Notes: generated by a model not told the origin, from the letters alone. Shown: positions 17,756-27,707, counted from the first letter of the stretch. The stretch is 64,000 bases of DNA from CAVQBP01 sp963740945 (GCA_963740945.1 CAVUGE010000015.1:1-64000); one strand, 5' to 3'. Numbers and translations are program-made.

Positions 17756-18656
17756 ATGAAAAACCTTTATTTCTTAATTATTGGTTTAGTAATTATATCA
17801 CTTAATTCTTGTGATACGACTGAACCTGAATTGCTAAATTACCACAACAAAATCTTATTCACATCCAGCCGCTCCGGTAAAGAACAATTGTACATGATGA
17901 ATCCCGATGGAACAAACATAAAACAGTTAACAAACGGGCAATATTGGCACAACAACGGGAGATGGTCTCCGGATGCGCAAAAAACTGTATGTAATACAGA
18001 GGAAGGAACAACAACAGCCGGTATTGAAATGGTAGTGATGAATTCAGATGGAAGTAATAGAATATTACTGGGCTACGGTAACCAAATGTCATGGTATCCT
18101 GACGGAAGTAAAATTATTTTTTCCTATTGGCAAGGTGCTGAAGTTGGAATTTATAATAATAAACTATTCAGTATTGATCCAGAGGGAAAGAGCAGGAAAG
18201 TAATCTCTGATAAATATGCTGGTAGCCATACGTTTTCCCCGGATGGTTCCCAAATAGCATTTAGTGTAAAACCTGATTCATTAATAAGAATAATTATTTT
18301 GGATTATCCTTTATTTGACAATCCTATCTACATTGGACCTCAGGGCACTTTATGCTCCTAGTTGGTCCTTAGATAATGAAATTGCATTTTCAAAAAGAGA
18401 AATAAGTACGAAGCCAAATGATGATATTTATATAATGAAATCCGATGGGTCAAATGTACGAAAAATTACTAATAATACATCTAATATGCCTTATATATAT
18501 CCTCGTTGGTCACCAGATGGGAAAAAGATAATATTTCTTGCATATGCAGTTGATGGTACACAAAAATGGTATTTATACATGGTAAATAAAGACGGAACGA
18601 ATTTACATAAAGTTATTGATGATGATTCCGTTACTTCATGTGATTGGTCGAAATAG
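17756..18656 (+). pseudogene. TolB-like beta-propeller lipoprotein, frameshifted
   Basis: The first frame (17756-18361) has a lipoprotein signal (LVIISLNSCDTTE) and WD40-like TolB repeats: ILFTSSRSGKEQLYMMNPDG, RWSPDAQKTVC and HTFSPDGSQIAFS. It ends in a stop after GPQGTLCS. The repeats continue in the next frame from about 18345 (LYAPSWSLDNEIAF, YPRWSPDGKKIIFLA, LYMVNKDGTNLHKV) to 18656. A one-base insertion (or two-base deletion) near 18340-18355 restores a single protein of about 300 residues. Such propellers bind envelope partners or ligands; the role of this one is unknown. Confidence 0.8.
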
Positions 18657-18674
18657 TAATAAGAAATTATAATT

Positions 18675-18701
18675 AAAGGCGGTGCTACGACACCGCCCTT
18701 T
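18675..18701. terminator. Hairpin after the TolB-like gene
   Basis: AAAGGCGGTG (18675-18684), loop CTACGA, and CACCGCCCTTT (18691-18701) form a 10-bp GC-rich stem 18 bases after the stop. It lacks a long U-tract. It may act as a terminator or protect the 3' end. Confidence 0.5.
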
Positions 18702-18901
18702 AATATGCAAACAAAATAAATCATCCCGGCAAGGTGATTTAAGCACCGTTGATACGGTTCGCCTTTTTTGTTTGCATGTAAAAGATAATTAAAAATAATT
18801 TTCAAAAAAAGTGTACACGGGAGGTGTAAACAGCCGTTAAGTTAAATTTAATATTCAATATGGTTTTAATAAGAATTTTAATTAAGAAAGAAAGGTGTGT
18901 C

Positions 18902-21900
18902 ATGAAAACAAAAGTAATTTTTATTCTTTTCTTCCTGACAGTATATCTTAGTTCTTCCTTTGCACAGGTCTCACCAAATTCGAGCCAGCTTTCCGCATAC
19001 CAACAATTGAATGATAAATATAAAAACGGTATTGAATTAAACTGGAATAAAAGAAACGGTTCCCCCGAAATAATAAGCTTTTATAAACCTGTTGCTTTCA
19101 GTAATGATCTGAAAGAATCGTCATCTAAATTCTTAAAAGAAATAACTAAGCTACTGGATTATAGAACAAAAAAAGATACATTAATATTATTTAAGACTAA
19201 TGAAAACAAAGGAAGGCAATATTTTCGATACCAGCAATGGTATAAAGGAGTAAAGGTAAAAGGGGGCGAATATGTAGTAACAGTCTTACCGGATGGAAAA
19301 GTTAAAACAGCACTTGGTTCTTTTTATAAGAATATTAATATTGAGACAAACCCTCAGATATCATTCGGTGAAGCACTGCAAGCTGCATTAAAAAATCCAC
19401 CGAAAGGAAAGAAATTAAAAGACCTTACTTTATCTTCCGAGATAATTATATATACAAAAGAAAATATTAATTACCTTGCATATGAACTTCATGTAGCAGC
19501 TGGTGAAAGAGAAGGTGATAGTTGGTGTTATATAATTGATGCTTCTAACAGCAATGTGCTGGAATTAACAGATGATGTTATGCGTACATCTCAAGCAAAT
19601 GTTTATTTGAGACATCCCGGACTTGACGGCTCTTATACACCAATATCTCCTTTACCAAACTTATTCGGAAACGGATATTTGCAGGGAACTTATGCTTATA
19701 TTCTAAATAAGAATGCGAATGATGGTTATGATGAAGCTTATAATGCAAATAATGATTTCAGCTACTCTACAGATAATACACATTTTGATGAAGCAAATTT
19801 ATATTATCATGTGGATAAAGTTGCAGCCTTTTTTCGTGGTATGGGATTCGATAAATTTACACAAATAACAGCCCATGCGCATTATGGAACTAGCGCTGAT
19901 CAAACCGCTTACTACCCAAGCGATCATCATATAAAATTTACCGATGATCAGATACCTAATTACCATTCTGCCGCTCGCGAAGATAAGGTTATCTACCACG
20001 AATATACGCACGCTGTTACCGATTATATAGCACATCTTACTGGTGTCTACACAGAATCCGGAGCAATTCACGAAGGTAATTCTGATTATTTCGCCGGAAG
20101 CATTACAGGTCGTCCATTAATCAATGAATATTTTTCATACAGTGTTTTAATTAATCAACGGGATATGACTGACCCGAGGATTGCGGATTATACAGCGTAC
20201 AATACAGCATCATCTTATATTTATGATGATGTCGATTATGGAATTTATGAACCACATTTCGGTGGTGAGCTATGGTCCGCATGCTTGTGGGACATACACG
20301 GTGATTTAACTGCCTCCGTTGCCGATGAAATAATATATGATGGATTGGATGCTATCCCTTCAAATTCTACTTTTCTTCAATACCGGAAGGCCATCTTAGA
20401 TGCTGATATCTTTGATTATGATGGTAGTCATCTAAATACCATAACAAATGATTTTTATTCAAGGGGTATTGGTAATGATGTTCAAACTGTATCTGGAACA
20501 CTGCAAAGTAGTCAAACCTGGACTCAATATGTTCAACTGTCCGGCAACGTCAGTGTTCCTTCAGGTGTTACGTTAACAATAGCTTCTACCGCTACAGTTA
20601 ATTTAGTTAACGGCAGTAATAGATACTATATAATTTCCACTGGTGGAACAATAAATAACCAAGGTAATCCAATTAATGGATTAAGGGCATACCTGTATTC
20701 TGGCTCGACATTAAAAGGTTTGTTCTCGACTATACAGTCAGCAGTAAATAATTGGTCATCAGGTAGAACAGTAAAAATCGCATCCGGTACGTTCAGCAAT
20801 GAAAATTATATTACTGTAAATAGTAAAAGTGGAATAGTAATTTCTGGACAAGGATTTCAATCCTCATTTCTAACAAAAAATTTAACAGTACTAAACAGTA
20901 ATAATGTTGATATTAATTCCATTAGTTTTATAGATAATGGCAATTTGTATCTAAGCAATTGCCAAAATTTTTGGGTAGATTGTGAATTCTCCAATGATAA
21001 TAATGATTATCCTTTGTCTATGTATGAATCATCAGGAAATTTTTACGGACTTATTAACAATACAAGCTATACTAATAATGAAGGAATAGATGCTGAGGCC
21101 AGCGGCGATGTATATATTGCGGACGAAAGCGAAATAAAAAACCATTACATTGGGCTGGATATATATGATGGATCATGGTTTTATATAGAGTATGTTCAAT
21201 TTTGTAATAATACATACGATGCCGGAACAGATGGTTCGTCGTATATACAGGCAGGCGGAAACACATGGAGCGGCGATCCTTATGAAACAACTTTTGGCGA
21301 TGTTGGAGGAATATCTCATAACGACCCCGTTTGTAATATGCAAAAAAGAAGCGTGGCAGGCAATCTTGCGGAAACTAATACTGATAATGATCCTGCCTTT
21401 AATGATTTTGTTAAAGTTAGCAATGAGTACTCCAATTTGCTTAAATCGATTCATGCCGAAAATAAAAACAAAACTAAAATTGACAACACTGCTTATGCTT
21501 ATCAATACAGAAAATCTATAAATGATTTTAATGGATTTATTGAATCAAATCCAAGATCTATCTTTGCAAAAACATCATTGAATATTATAGCCCATATTTT
21601 TCAAGGTTTAAATGATTATGAGGGGCTGAAAGAATATTTAGCGACAATAATAAATAATAAAAACTTATCACCATTGGTTGATGTTGCAAAACAATATATG
21701 ATTGATTATTTCAATCATAAACAGGACTATACCAGTGCTCTTTCAGTAGCAGATGAAATAATTAATTCGAATGATGTTGATGTAAATACGATTTGTAATG
21801 TTCTATATTAAAAAGGATTGATAAATGAATATTCCCTTTCAAATAAAGATGAAGCTATAAATGATTTCAGTAATATAATAAATAATTTTCCACAAGAATC

Positions 21901-22252
21901 TCTCACAAGATTTGCTAAAAGAGAATTGAGCAAACTTGGCATTGAAATAAATTATAAGCAAAACCAAAATATATTTTCTCAAAAAGGTGATTTAGAATTT
22001 TCTACAAACAGCTATCCTAATCCTTTTAATCCAAGTACAATTATAAATTATACTCTACCAACTGACGGAAAAGTTGTAATAAGAGTATATGATATTTTAG
22101 GTAGAGAAGTTGCAGAATTAGTAAATGAATTTAAAACTGCAGGTAAATATTCTGTTCAATTCAATGGCAGTAATTTAGCAAGTGGAATATACTTTTACAG
22201 AATAGGAGCTGGAAAATTTTCTCAAACTAAAAAATTAGTTTTAACTAAATAA
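18902..22252 (+). pseudogene. Secreted fungalysin/thermolysin-like metallopeptidase with T9SS domain, split by an in-frame stop
   Basis: The start ATG 18902 follows GAAAGG and gives the signal peptide MKTKVIFILFFLTVYLSSSF. A propeptide (FTP/PepSY-like, about residues 30-230) precedes a zinc peptidase domain with HEYTHAVTDYI near residue 365 and GAIHEGNSDYFAG about 25 residues on, giving the two His and the third Glu ligand as in M4/M36. A beta-helix-like region and a helical region follow. TAA at 21809-21811 stops the frame after CNVLY, but the same frame continues as KGLINEYSLSNKDEAIND and ends with a T9SS domain (SYPNPFNPSTIINYTL...TKKLVLTK). One GAA-to-TAA change would explain this. The shortened product keeps the peptidase but loses its export tag. 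Confidence 0.82.
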
Positions 22253-22264
22253 AACATTCCAGTG

Positions 22265-22321
22265 AAAGAGAAGGTTAATAAAGAAAGATTTTTTATGAAT
22301 CTCTCTTAACCTTTTCTTTTT
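22265..22321 (+). terminator. Rho-independent-like terminator after the peptidase gene
   Basis: AGAGAAGGTTAA (around 22267-22278) pairs imperfectly with TTAACCTTTTC (22306-22316), followed by TTTT. It begins 12 bases after the stop. The position and T-run fit a terminator. Confidence 0.6.
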
Positions 22322-22349
22322 AAATTCATGTAAATAAAAATTACGTAAG

Positions 22350-22461
22350 CCCTAACGTTATAAGGGATTCATGCCGAAGCCCGTCTTCGCTTCAATGTAA
22401 CAATTGATTTAGGTTTACATTATTACGCTTCGCCGGACAGGCCTGCCGAGGCATAATCCTG
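22350..22461 (+). other. attC-like site 6, left half (interrupted by IS copy B)
   Basis: CCCTAAC (22350-22356) is followed by the family 1 body, identical over about 110 bases to the flank of IS copy A. The IS begins at the same point, after CATAATCCTG. Confidence 0.65.
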
Positions 22462-22673
22462 TGTTGGACTAAGCCGCAAGCGACTTACTCAACTACCTGT
22501 AATTTCAATAAAATTTATATAGAAGTAATAAACCCGAATATGTCCGAAAGAGGGATATTGAAGGGATAAAATTTGATTCTTTTTCGATAACCAGCTTAAG
22601 CGTGATTATAAATTCATTAGTATTGAGATAATTTCCCATATTTAGAAATAATTTATTGAGAACTATTAAGATT

Positions 22674-23822
22674 TTAATTTATAGCTAAGTGTTCATCGTT
22701 TGTAAAAAAGGAAAAATTATTTAAAGGGGGAGACTTATCGTAATAATTAAGACGCTGTAGTGTAAGTACTAAATTCATTTGATTCCCGCATACGGGACAT
22801 AAAATTATCAAGGACTTTTTTGTTGCAGCGGTTTTATCATTAGGTTTTGTATTGATTATAGTAGTAGAATCGAATAGTTGCCTGACAATGCAAAGAAGAT
22901 TCCGGTTTTTTATGGCGAACAACCCGAAGTATCTAACTTTAACAAATCCTTTAGGGAGTACATGTTGAAGAAAGCGCCTTATAAATTCTTCAGTAGTAAG
23001 TTTCATAAATTTGTGAACCTTAGTTTTGGAGTCTTTGTATTTGAATGTAACAAAGCCTCCTTGATGTTTAATAATTCTGTTATTAGAAATGGCAACCCGG
23101 AAGACATACTGAGCCAGATATTTCATAGCGTGGCATCCATTACCAACGGGGATTGAATTAACAACCCAATTCTTAGTCCATGTCGAGGAAGATATTTGAT
23201 TAAATAATAGTGGATTTAATTTTCTTAATCCATCCCGGAATTTAGCCTTAAAGACAATGGAAAGAGCTTTAACAGGGAATAGGAATTTATTATTTGAGCT
23301 AACCCATTGACTGTTAACCGATAGGCCACCACCGGTAATTAGATAATGGATATGCGGATGGAAGGATAGTTTTCTGGACCAGGTATGCAGCACGCCGAGA
23401 TATCCGGGTTTAGCACCAATGTGTTTTGGATTTGATGAGAAGGAGTCAATGGTTCTTGCCGAGCAGTTGAATAGAAGATTGTAGAAAAGTATTTGATTGC
23501 TTCTTGCAGAAGGCCTTAACTCTTCAGGTAAAGTAAAGGTAATCATAAAGTAATTAACCGGAAGCAGCAGGTTATTATTATTGGCTAACCAATCATTGGC
23601 ATTATTGTTCTGACAATTATTACAGCTTCTATTGCCGCAAGAATGGAAGCTGTAATGATAGCTTTTACAAGAATTACATTTGTATACTTGTCCTCCCATA
23701 ATGGGAGTCCGGCAAGCAGAGATATCGAAGAGAGCTTTCTTATGTGAAGGAAGCATTGAGTTAGAATATTTAGCCAGATAGATATCCCTATAGTCCCTAA
23801 TAATCTCCGATAGCTTAATCAC
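22674..23822 (-). CDS. IS91-family HUH rolling-circle transposase
   Basis: The enzyme should nick and join one DNA strand to drive rolling-circle transposition. The 382 residues begin with a helical segment and a zinc-ribbon-like cysteine cluster (VYKCNSCKSYHYSFHSCGNR, SCNNCQNN; about 47-72). They continue with FMITFTLPEELR and the HUH motif FHPHIHYLITGGGLS (His155-His159). The C-terminal core has MKYLAQYVFRVAISNNRII near residue 234, containing the candidate nucleophile tyrosines, and KGFVKVRYFGLFA. Near-identical C-terminal parts exist in copies A and C. It is probably translated together with the recombinase just upstream. Confidence 0.88.
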   Translation of the reverse strand: MIKLSEIIRDYRDIYLAKYSNSMLPSHKKALFDISACRTPIMGGQVYKCNSCKSYHYSFHSCGNRSCNNCQNNNANDWLANNNNLLLPVNYFMITFTLPEELRPSARSNQILFYNLLFNCSARTIDSFSSNPKHIGAKPGYLGVLHTWSRKLSFHPHIHYLITGGGLSVNSQWVSSNNKFLFPVKALSIVFKAKFRDGLRKLNPLLFNQISSSTWTKNWVVNSIPVGNGCHAMKYLAQYVFRVAISNNRIIKHQGGFVTFKYKDSKTKVHKFMKLTTEEFIRRFLQHVLPKGFVKVRYFGLFAIKNRNLLCIVRQLFDSTTIINTKPNDKTAATKKSLIILCPVCGNQMNLVLTLQRLNYYDKSPPLNNFSFFTNDEHLAIN

Positions 23823-23832
23823 AGCAGCAGAG

Positions 23833-24702
23833 CTAAAAGAGGTCTTTCATTAAGCTATTTATCTTTTGATAGGTATTAGATTTAATCAAAGGTGTTAGTT
23901 GGGTATAGATCATAGTAGTTCTAATAGAGGAATGCCCGAGAAAATCTTGAATAATTCTAATATCGGTACCGTCTTCAAGTAAATGAGTGGCATACGAATG
24001 CCGGAGAGTATGTACGGAAGCGTCCTTGTTAATACCGGTCTGTTTAAGAGATTTCTTAAAGACAGTCTGGATGCTGCTGTCAGGAAGAGGTTTAATAGAA
24101 GTAGACTCATTGTTCTGTCCTCTTCCGGGAGCCGGGAAAACAAGCAGAGGATTTCTGTGAGTTTTATAATGAAGTCTAAGTAATTTAAGAGTTGCTTCAG
24201 GCAGAGGTACATACCGGTCATGGTTACCTTTAGCTTTCTGGACATGAATTAACATTCTGTTACTGTCAACCTGGTTAACTTTCAACCCTACGCCTTCATT
24301 TAGTCTAAGGCCGCAAGAATAGATAAGGGTTAAGCAGGCACGGTGTCTGAGTATACGAATATTCTTAAGGATTTTCCTCACTTCTTCCCTGCTAAGAACA
24401 ACCGGTAGTTTGAAGACACGTTTGGGACGGATGATATTAAAAACATTGAATTTTTCATTAAGAGTTTTTTCATAAAAGAATTTAATTGCACATAAAGCAA
24501 TAGTCATAGCAGCACGGGAGTAGTTCTTGGTATTCTTGAGAAACAGGAAATATTGACGAATATCTTCTCCGGAAATGGAATCAAGAGGTTTATTAAAATA
24601 CTCCATAAATTTTACCACACGGTAAGAATAAGTTTCTTGAGTACGTTGAGAAAGACCGAAAAGTTGCATATTTTCGTTAAGTCTTTGAATTAGTTCGTTC
24701 AT
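23833..24702 (-). CDS. Tyrosine recombinase carried by the IS91-like element
   Basis: The 289-residue protein has a SAM-like core-binding domain (about 1-90, LIQRLNENMQLFGLSQRTQ) and a full catalytic domain. This holds Arg133 in YSCGLRLNEG, Lys156/158, His231 and Arg234 in HTLRHSYATHLLE, His257 in FLGHSS, and Tyr266 in TTMIYTQL. The C-terminal motifs are close to those of integron integrases, but I do not see the extra helix-containing insertion that distinguishes IntI. It is fixed to the transposase in an IS-bounded unit, so I read it as an IS component. A role in cassette recombination cannot be excluded. Its ATG lies inside an 11-bp inverted repeat. Confidence 0.88.
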   Translation of the reverse strand: MNELIQRLNENMQLFGLSQRTQETYSYRVVKFMEYFNKPLDSISGEDIRQYFLFLKNTKNYSRAAMTIALCAIKFFYEKTLNEKFNVFNIIRPKRVFKLPVVLSREEVRKILKNIRILRHRACLTLIYSCGLRLNEGVGLKVNQVDSNRMLIHVQKAKGNHDRYVPLPEATLKLLRLHYKTHRNPLLVFPAPGRGQNNESTSIKPLPDSSIQTVFKKSLKQTGINKDASVHTLRHSYATHLLEDGTDIRIIQDFLGHSSIRTTMIYTQLTPLIKSNTYQKINSLMKDLF

Positions 24703-24762
24703 AGTATACCTCGCTAGATTATTGATTGTAGTAAAGAAATTATTTAGTTGGGGTATACTATG
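24700..24762 (-). promoter_or_regulatory. Inverted repeat overlapping the recombinase start codon
   Basis: CATAGTATACC (24700-24710) and GGTATACTATG (24752-24762) are perfect 11-bp inverted repeats. The first contains the complement of the recombinase ATG. In RNA, the start codon would be in the stem with a 41-base loop. The same pair occurs in copy A at 12087-12147. It could be an operator or a translational lock. Confidence 0.6.
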
Positions 24763-24831
24763 TAAAAGCGGTATGCAATGAAATAGGTAGAATGCCGATA
24801 AACTCCCCGCCGCTTGCGGCTTAGTTCAACA

Positions 24832-25076
24832 ATGCAATTTAAGTTGACAGCATTTTATGCATTCGGCTTTTTTGAGATTTTTGAAATAGTTGATCCGCAA
24901 AAAGTATCTTGTTCAATGTAAGTGCTCTGATAAGTTTCTTGCAAACTGTGCTTTTCGTAAACGGAAATCCTGATTTTCATCAGGACAGGATTAAGCACAG
25001 TTTGCTTAATCTTCGGCAGTAGTAATAAATAAAAGTTTCTTTTTCTGGGCTGCAACTTAATTGCGGTTCGTTAGGC
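24832..25076 (+). other. attC-like site 7, right part (family 2)
   Basis: The IS copy B right end is followed by ATGCAATTTAAGTTGACAGC, CGGCTTTTTTGAG, an apical hairpin TCCTGATTTTCATCAGGA and CTTAATTGCGGTTCGTTAGGC (core 25070-25076). Only the outer left core is missing, removed at the IS junction. Confidence 0.62.
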
Positions 25077-25105
25077 ACTAAAAATAAAGAGGGGTGAAAA
25101 CTTCA

Positions 25106-25762
25106 ATGAAATCATTTTATGTATCTATACCGATTATATTTCTGTTTCTCATAGGCTGCTCCAGAACTTACAGAGTAATAAATTATCCTTCCAAAGAAAA
25201 ATTTCACAATGATGCAAATGGTTCTATGAAAATTAGAGATGTTAATGTTGTTACAATTGATAGTTCATTTACTGCTTTAGAAGGTACACAAATTAAAGAT
25301 GATTCTTTATATGTAATTACACAGATTCAGGAAAAGAAAGAAAAAATACCTTTGAAAGATACAAAGGAGATTAAATATTTTGGAAAATCTTATGAAGAAC
25401 CTTCAGCTATTATCTTTATGAAAAATGGTACAGAATTAAGAAGAAATAACATTAAAATTTTGCCGGATTCAATAATACAATGCACATATATTCAAATAAC
25501 TAACGAATATATACCGCTTACTGAAGTCAAACAAATAAATTATACTAATCATTGGGTAGGTTTGGGAACTGGAATTATTGGAGGTGCTATAATCGGTTTA
25601 ACAAGTTCAATTGTAATAGGCAAAACAGGTTGGGGAGAAACTAATCCAAGAGGTGGAATTTATTTTGGCAATTCTCTTTGGGGTGTTATATTTGGAACTG
25701 TTATAGGTGCTTTTGTGGGAACTATAATTGGTTGGGATATGATTTACCTGTTCAATCCTTGA
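25106..25762 (+). CDS. Lipoprotein with C-terminal glycine-rich membrane hairpin
   Basis: The 218-residue product starts with a lipoprotein signal (FLFLIGCSRTYRV). A middle beta-rich region follows, with two similar halves, each ending in KEIKYFG or KQINYTN. Two glycine-zipper membrane segments come last (GLGTGIIGGAIIGLTSSIVI and GVIFGTVIGAFVGTIIGW). No known family comes to mind. I prefer ATG 25106 over GTG 25094 because GAGGGG precedes it at a usable distance and the signal peptide begins there. Cassette cores GTTAGGCACT (25070) and AGTGCCTAAC (25840-25849) are exact reverse complements. Confidence 0.65.
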   Translation: MKSFYVSIPIIFLFLIGCSRTYRVINYPSKEKFHNDANGSMKIRDVNVVTIDSSFTALEGTQIKDDSLYVITQIQEKKEKIPLKDTKEIKYFGKSYEEPSAIIFMKNGTELRRNNIKILPDSIIQCTYIQITNEYIPLTEVKQINYTNHWVGLGTGIIGGAIIGLTSSIVIGKTGWGETNPRGGIYFGNSLWGVIFGTVIGAFVGTIIGWDMIYLFNP

Positions 25763-25842
25763 GTTAAAAGAAATATCAAAGAATAAATTATTGATTACTG
25801 TTTAAGGATTAAACTTTACAAACATATCAATAATTAAAGAGT

Positions 25843-25859
25843 GCCTAACGTCGTTATAC
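25843..25859 (+). other. Collapsed attC-like site 8 (left and right cores 3 bp apart)
   Basis: GCCTAAC (25843-25849) is followed after GTC by GTTATAC (25853-25859). The left core belongs to the preceding cassette and the right core to the following one, as their pairing partners show. The whole palindromic body has been deleted. Confidence 0.6.
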
Positions 25860-25883
25860 GCAATAAACAAAATGAGGTGTATC

Positions 25884-27677
25884 ATGAAAAAACTTACTAT
25901 CGTTTTCGTACTCACCCTTTTCTTTTTTAACTCCATAATAATAGCTCAAGAGAAAAAGATTGTTGATCGGCTTAAAGGTTTCGATCAATATATGGGAAAA
26001 ATACTTAGTGATTGGAATGCTCCCGGAATTGGTGTAGGCATAGTATATAAAGACAAGCTTATATTTTCGAAAGGATACGGATACAGGGATTATGATAAAA
26101 AATTGCCTGTTACTGCAAACACACTTTTTCAGATAGCATCAAACACAAAATTATTTACTGCAACAGCAATTGGTTTTCTTGTCGACGGGGGATTGATTGA
26201 ATGGGACAAACCAGTAAGAAATTTTGTGCCATCAATAAAATTCTACAACGATGAACTGAACAATACAGTTACTATCCGAGATATGCTTTCTCACAGAACC
26301 GGGATATCACGTCACGATTTGATCTGGTATAAATCAGATTTCACACGGAAGGATTTATTCGAGAGACTAAAATACCTTGAGCCAAGTCAGCCGCTTCGCC
26401 AGGGATTTATCTATAATAATCTGATGTACATTGCTTCTGGTTATATTGTCGAGCTACTCACTAAAAAAACCTGGGAAGATTTTGTAAAAGAAAAAATATT
26501 TCAGCCGCTGGGAATGAACAGCACAGTTTTTTCAATTAAAGATATGCTGAAGCAAAACGATTATTTCGTCCCTTACAATGAAAAGCGTGATACCACAATT
26601 TTATATCAAATACCCTATTATGAAGATGTTGCGGCAGTTGGTCCTGCCGGTGCAATAATTTCAAACATAAACGATTTATCAAAATGGCTAATTGCCCAAA
26701 TGAACGACGGGAAATATAACGGAAAGCAGATAATTCCCGAAGATATAATTAAAGCAACACTTACTCCGGCAACCCCGATTGATAATAGTACAAACCTGGA
26801 GAAAGACTATCTTGAGCTACTTAGTCCGGTTTACGGAATGGCCAGAGAAACTGCTTCGTACAGAGGTCATCTTATTACTTTTCACGGCGGCGATCTAAAT
26901 GGGATCCATTCGCAGATTTCTTTTATGCCTGCCGATAGCATTGGGGTGATCGTCTTTACAATCGGCGATCATACAGCTCCTTTATACAACACAGTTACAT
27001 TTAATATTTATGAAAGGCTGCTTGGAATGGATGAAACTCCGTGGAGTCAAAGAAGATTGGCAGACCGCATCAAAGGAAAAGAAGCCGGTAAGGAGGGGCG
27101 ATCAAAAGCCGGAATGGATAGAGTCCCTGACACAAAACCATCGCATCCGCAGGAAGATTACACAGGCCAATTTGAAAATGCAGCTTATGGAGTTATAAAT
27201 ATTTCAATGAAAGATGAGCAGCTTCAATTTGATTTCCATCATATTGTGCTTCCGCTTAGTCATTATCATTACGACCGCTTTGATACTCCCAACGATGAAA
27301 TAGAAGGGAAATGGTCAGTCAACTATTTAACAAATCCACAAGGCGATATAGATAAAATAGTAATGTCTGTTGATGAGGGTGAAGTTACATTCACACGCAA
27401 AGCTGACGCTTCAATGAGCGATCCTGCAGTACTTGCAAAATATATGGGTGAGTATGAATTGGCGGGGACAATAATAAAGGTTGTTCTTAAAGATGATAAC
27501 AAATTAGTATTATCAATTCCTGGTCAGCCGAATTACGAATTGCTTCCTTATAAAAAGGATAAATTCAGATTCAAACAGTTCGCCGATATTCTAGTTACAT
27601 TTATAAATGAAAATGAAAATATTAAAGCATTTGAATTAACAGATCCATCAGGAGTGTACCATTATACAAAGAAGTAA
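25884..27677 (+). CDS. Periplasmic serine hydrolase, class C beta-lactamase/PBP4 family, with DUF3471-like domain
   Basis: The protein is about 597 residues with a signal peptide (LTLFFFNSIIIAQEKK). The beta-lactamase-fold domain (about 30-385) shows the Ser nucleophile motif SNTK in QIASNTKLFTATAIG, the Tyr motif YNN in FIYNNLMYIASGY, and HGG in ITFHGGDLNGIHSQ in place of KTG. The C-terminal part (about 430-597) resembles the DUF3471/lipocalin-like domain often attached to these enzymes. Likely substrates are D-Ala peptides or esters; the sequence does not show antibiotic resistance. ATG 25884 follows GAGGTG. The cassette ends GTTATACGCAA (25853) and TTGCGTATAAC (27706-27716) match 11 of 11. 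Confidence 0.85.
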   Translation: MKKLTIVFVLTLFFFNSIIIAQEKKIVDRLKGFDQYMGKILSDWNAPGIGVGIVYKDKLIFSKGYGYRDYDKKLPVTANTLFQIASNTKLFTATAIGFLVDGGLIEWDKPVRNFVPSIKFYNDELNNTVTIRDMLSHRTGISRHDLIWYKSDFTRKDLFERLKYLEPSQPLRQGFIYNNLMYIASGYIVELLTKKTWEDFVKEKIFQPLGMNSTVFSIKDMLKQNDYFVPYNEKRDTTILYQIPYYEDVAAVGPAGAIISNINDLSKWLIAQMNDGKYNGKQIIPEDIIKATLTPATPIDNSTNLEKDYLELLSPVYGMARETASYRGHLITFHGGDLNGIHSQISFMPADSIGVIVFTIGDHTAPLYNTVTFNIYERLLGMDETPWSQRRLADRIKGKEAGKEGRSKAGMDRVPDTKPSHPQEDYTGQFENAAYGVINISMKDEQLQFDFHHIVLPLSHYHYDRFDTPNDEIEGKWSVNYLTNPQGDIDKIVMSVDEGEVTFTRKADASMSDPAVLAKYMGEYELAGTIIKVVLKDDNKLVLSIPGQPNYELLPYKKDKFRFKQFADILVTFINENENIKAFELTDPSGVYHYTKK

Positions 27678-27707
27678 AATTTCTAAGAAGAATAAGTGTA
27701 AGAATTT

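Larger units (their letters stand above)
22462..24831 (-). mobile_element. IS91-like element with tyrosine recombinase, copy B (complete)
   Basis: The 2370-bp unit is bounded by the inverted repeat TGTTGRACTAAGCCGC (22462) and its complement ending at 24831. It carries two intact minus-strand genes, a tyrosine recombinase and then an HUH transposase 10 bp downstream. The right flank (ATGCAATTTAAGTTGACAGC) belongs to attC family 2, whereas the left flank is family 1. The insertion is therefore accompanied by rearrangement, not by a simple target duplication. Confidence 0.75.

Noticed and set aside
23833..24702. Calling the tyrosine recombinase the integrase of the cassette array
   Set aside because: Its C-terminal motifs resemble IntI, but it sits inside the inverted-repeat-bounded IS next to the HUH transposase. 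Partial copies move with the IS, and the integron-specific insertion is not visible.
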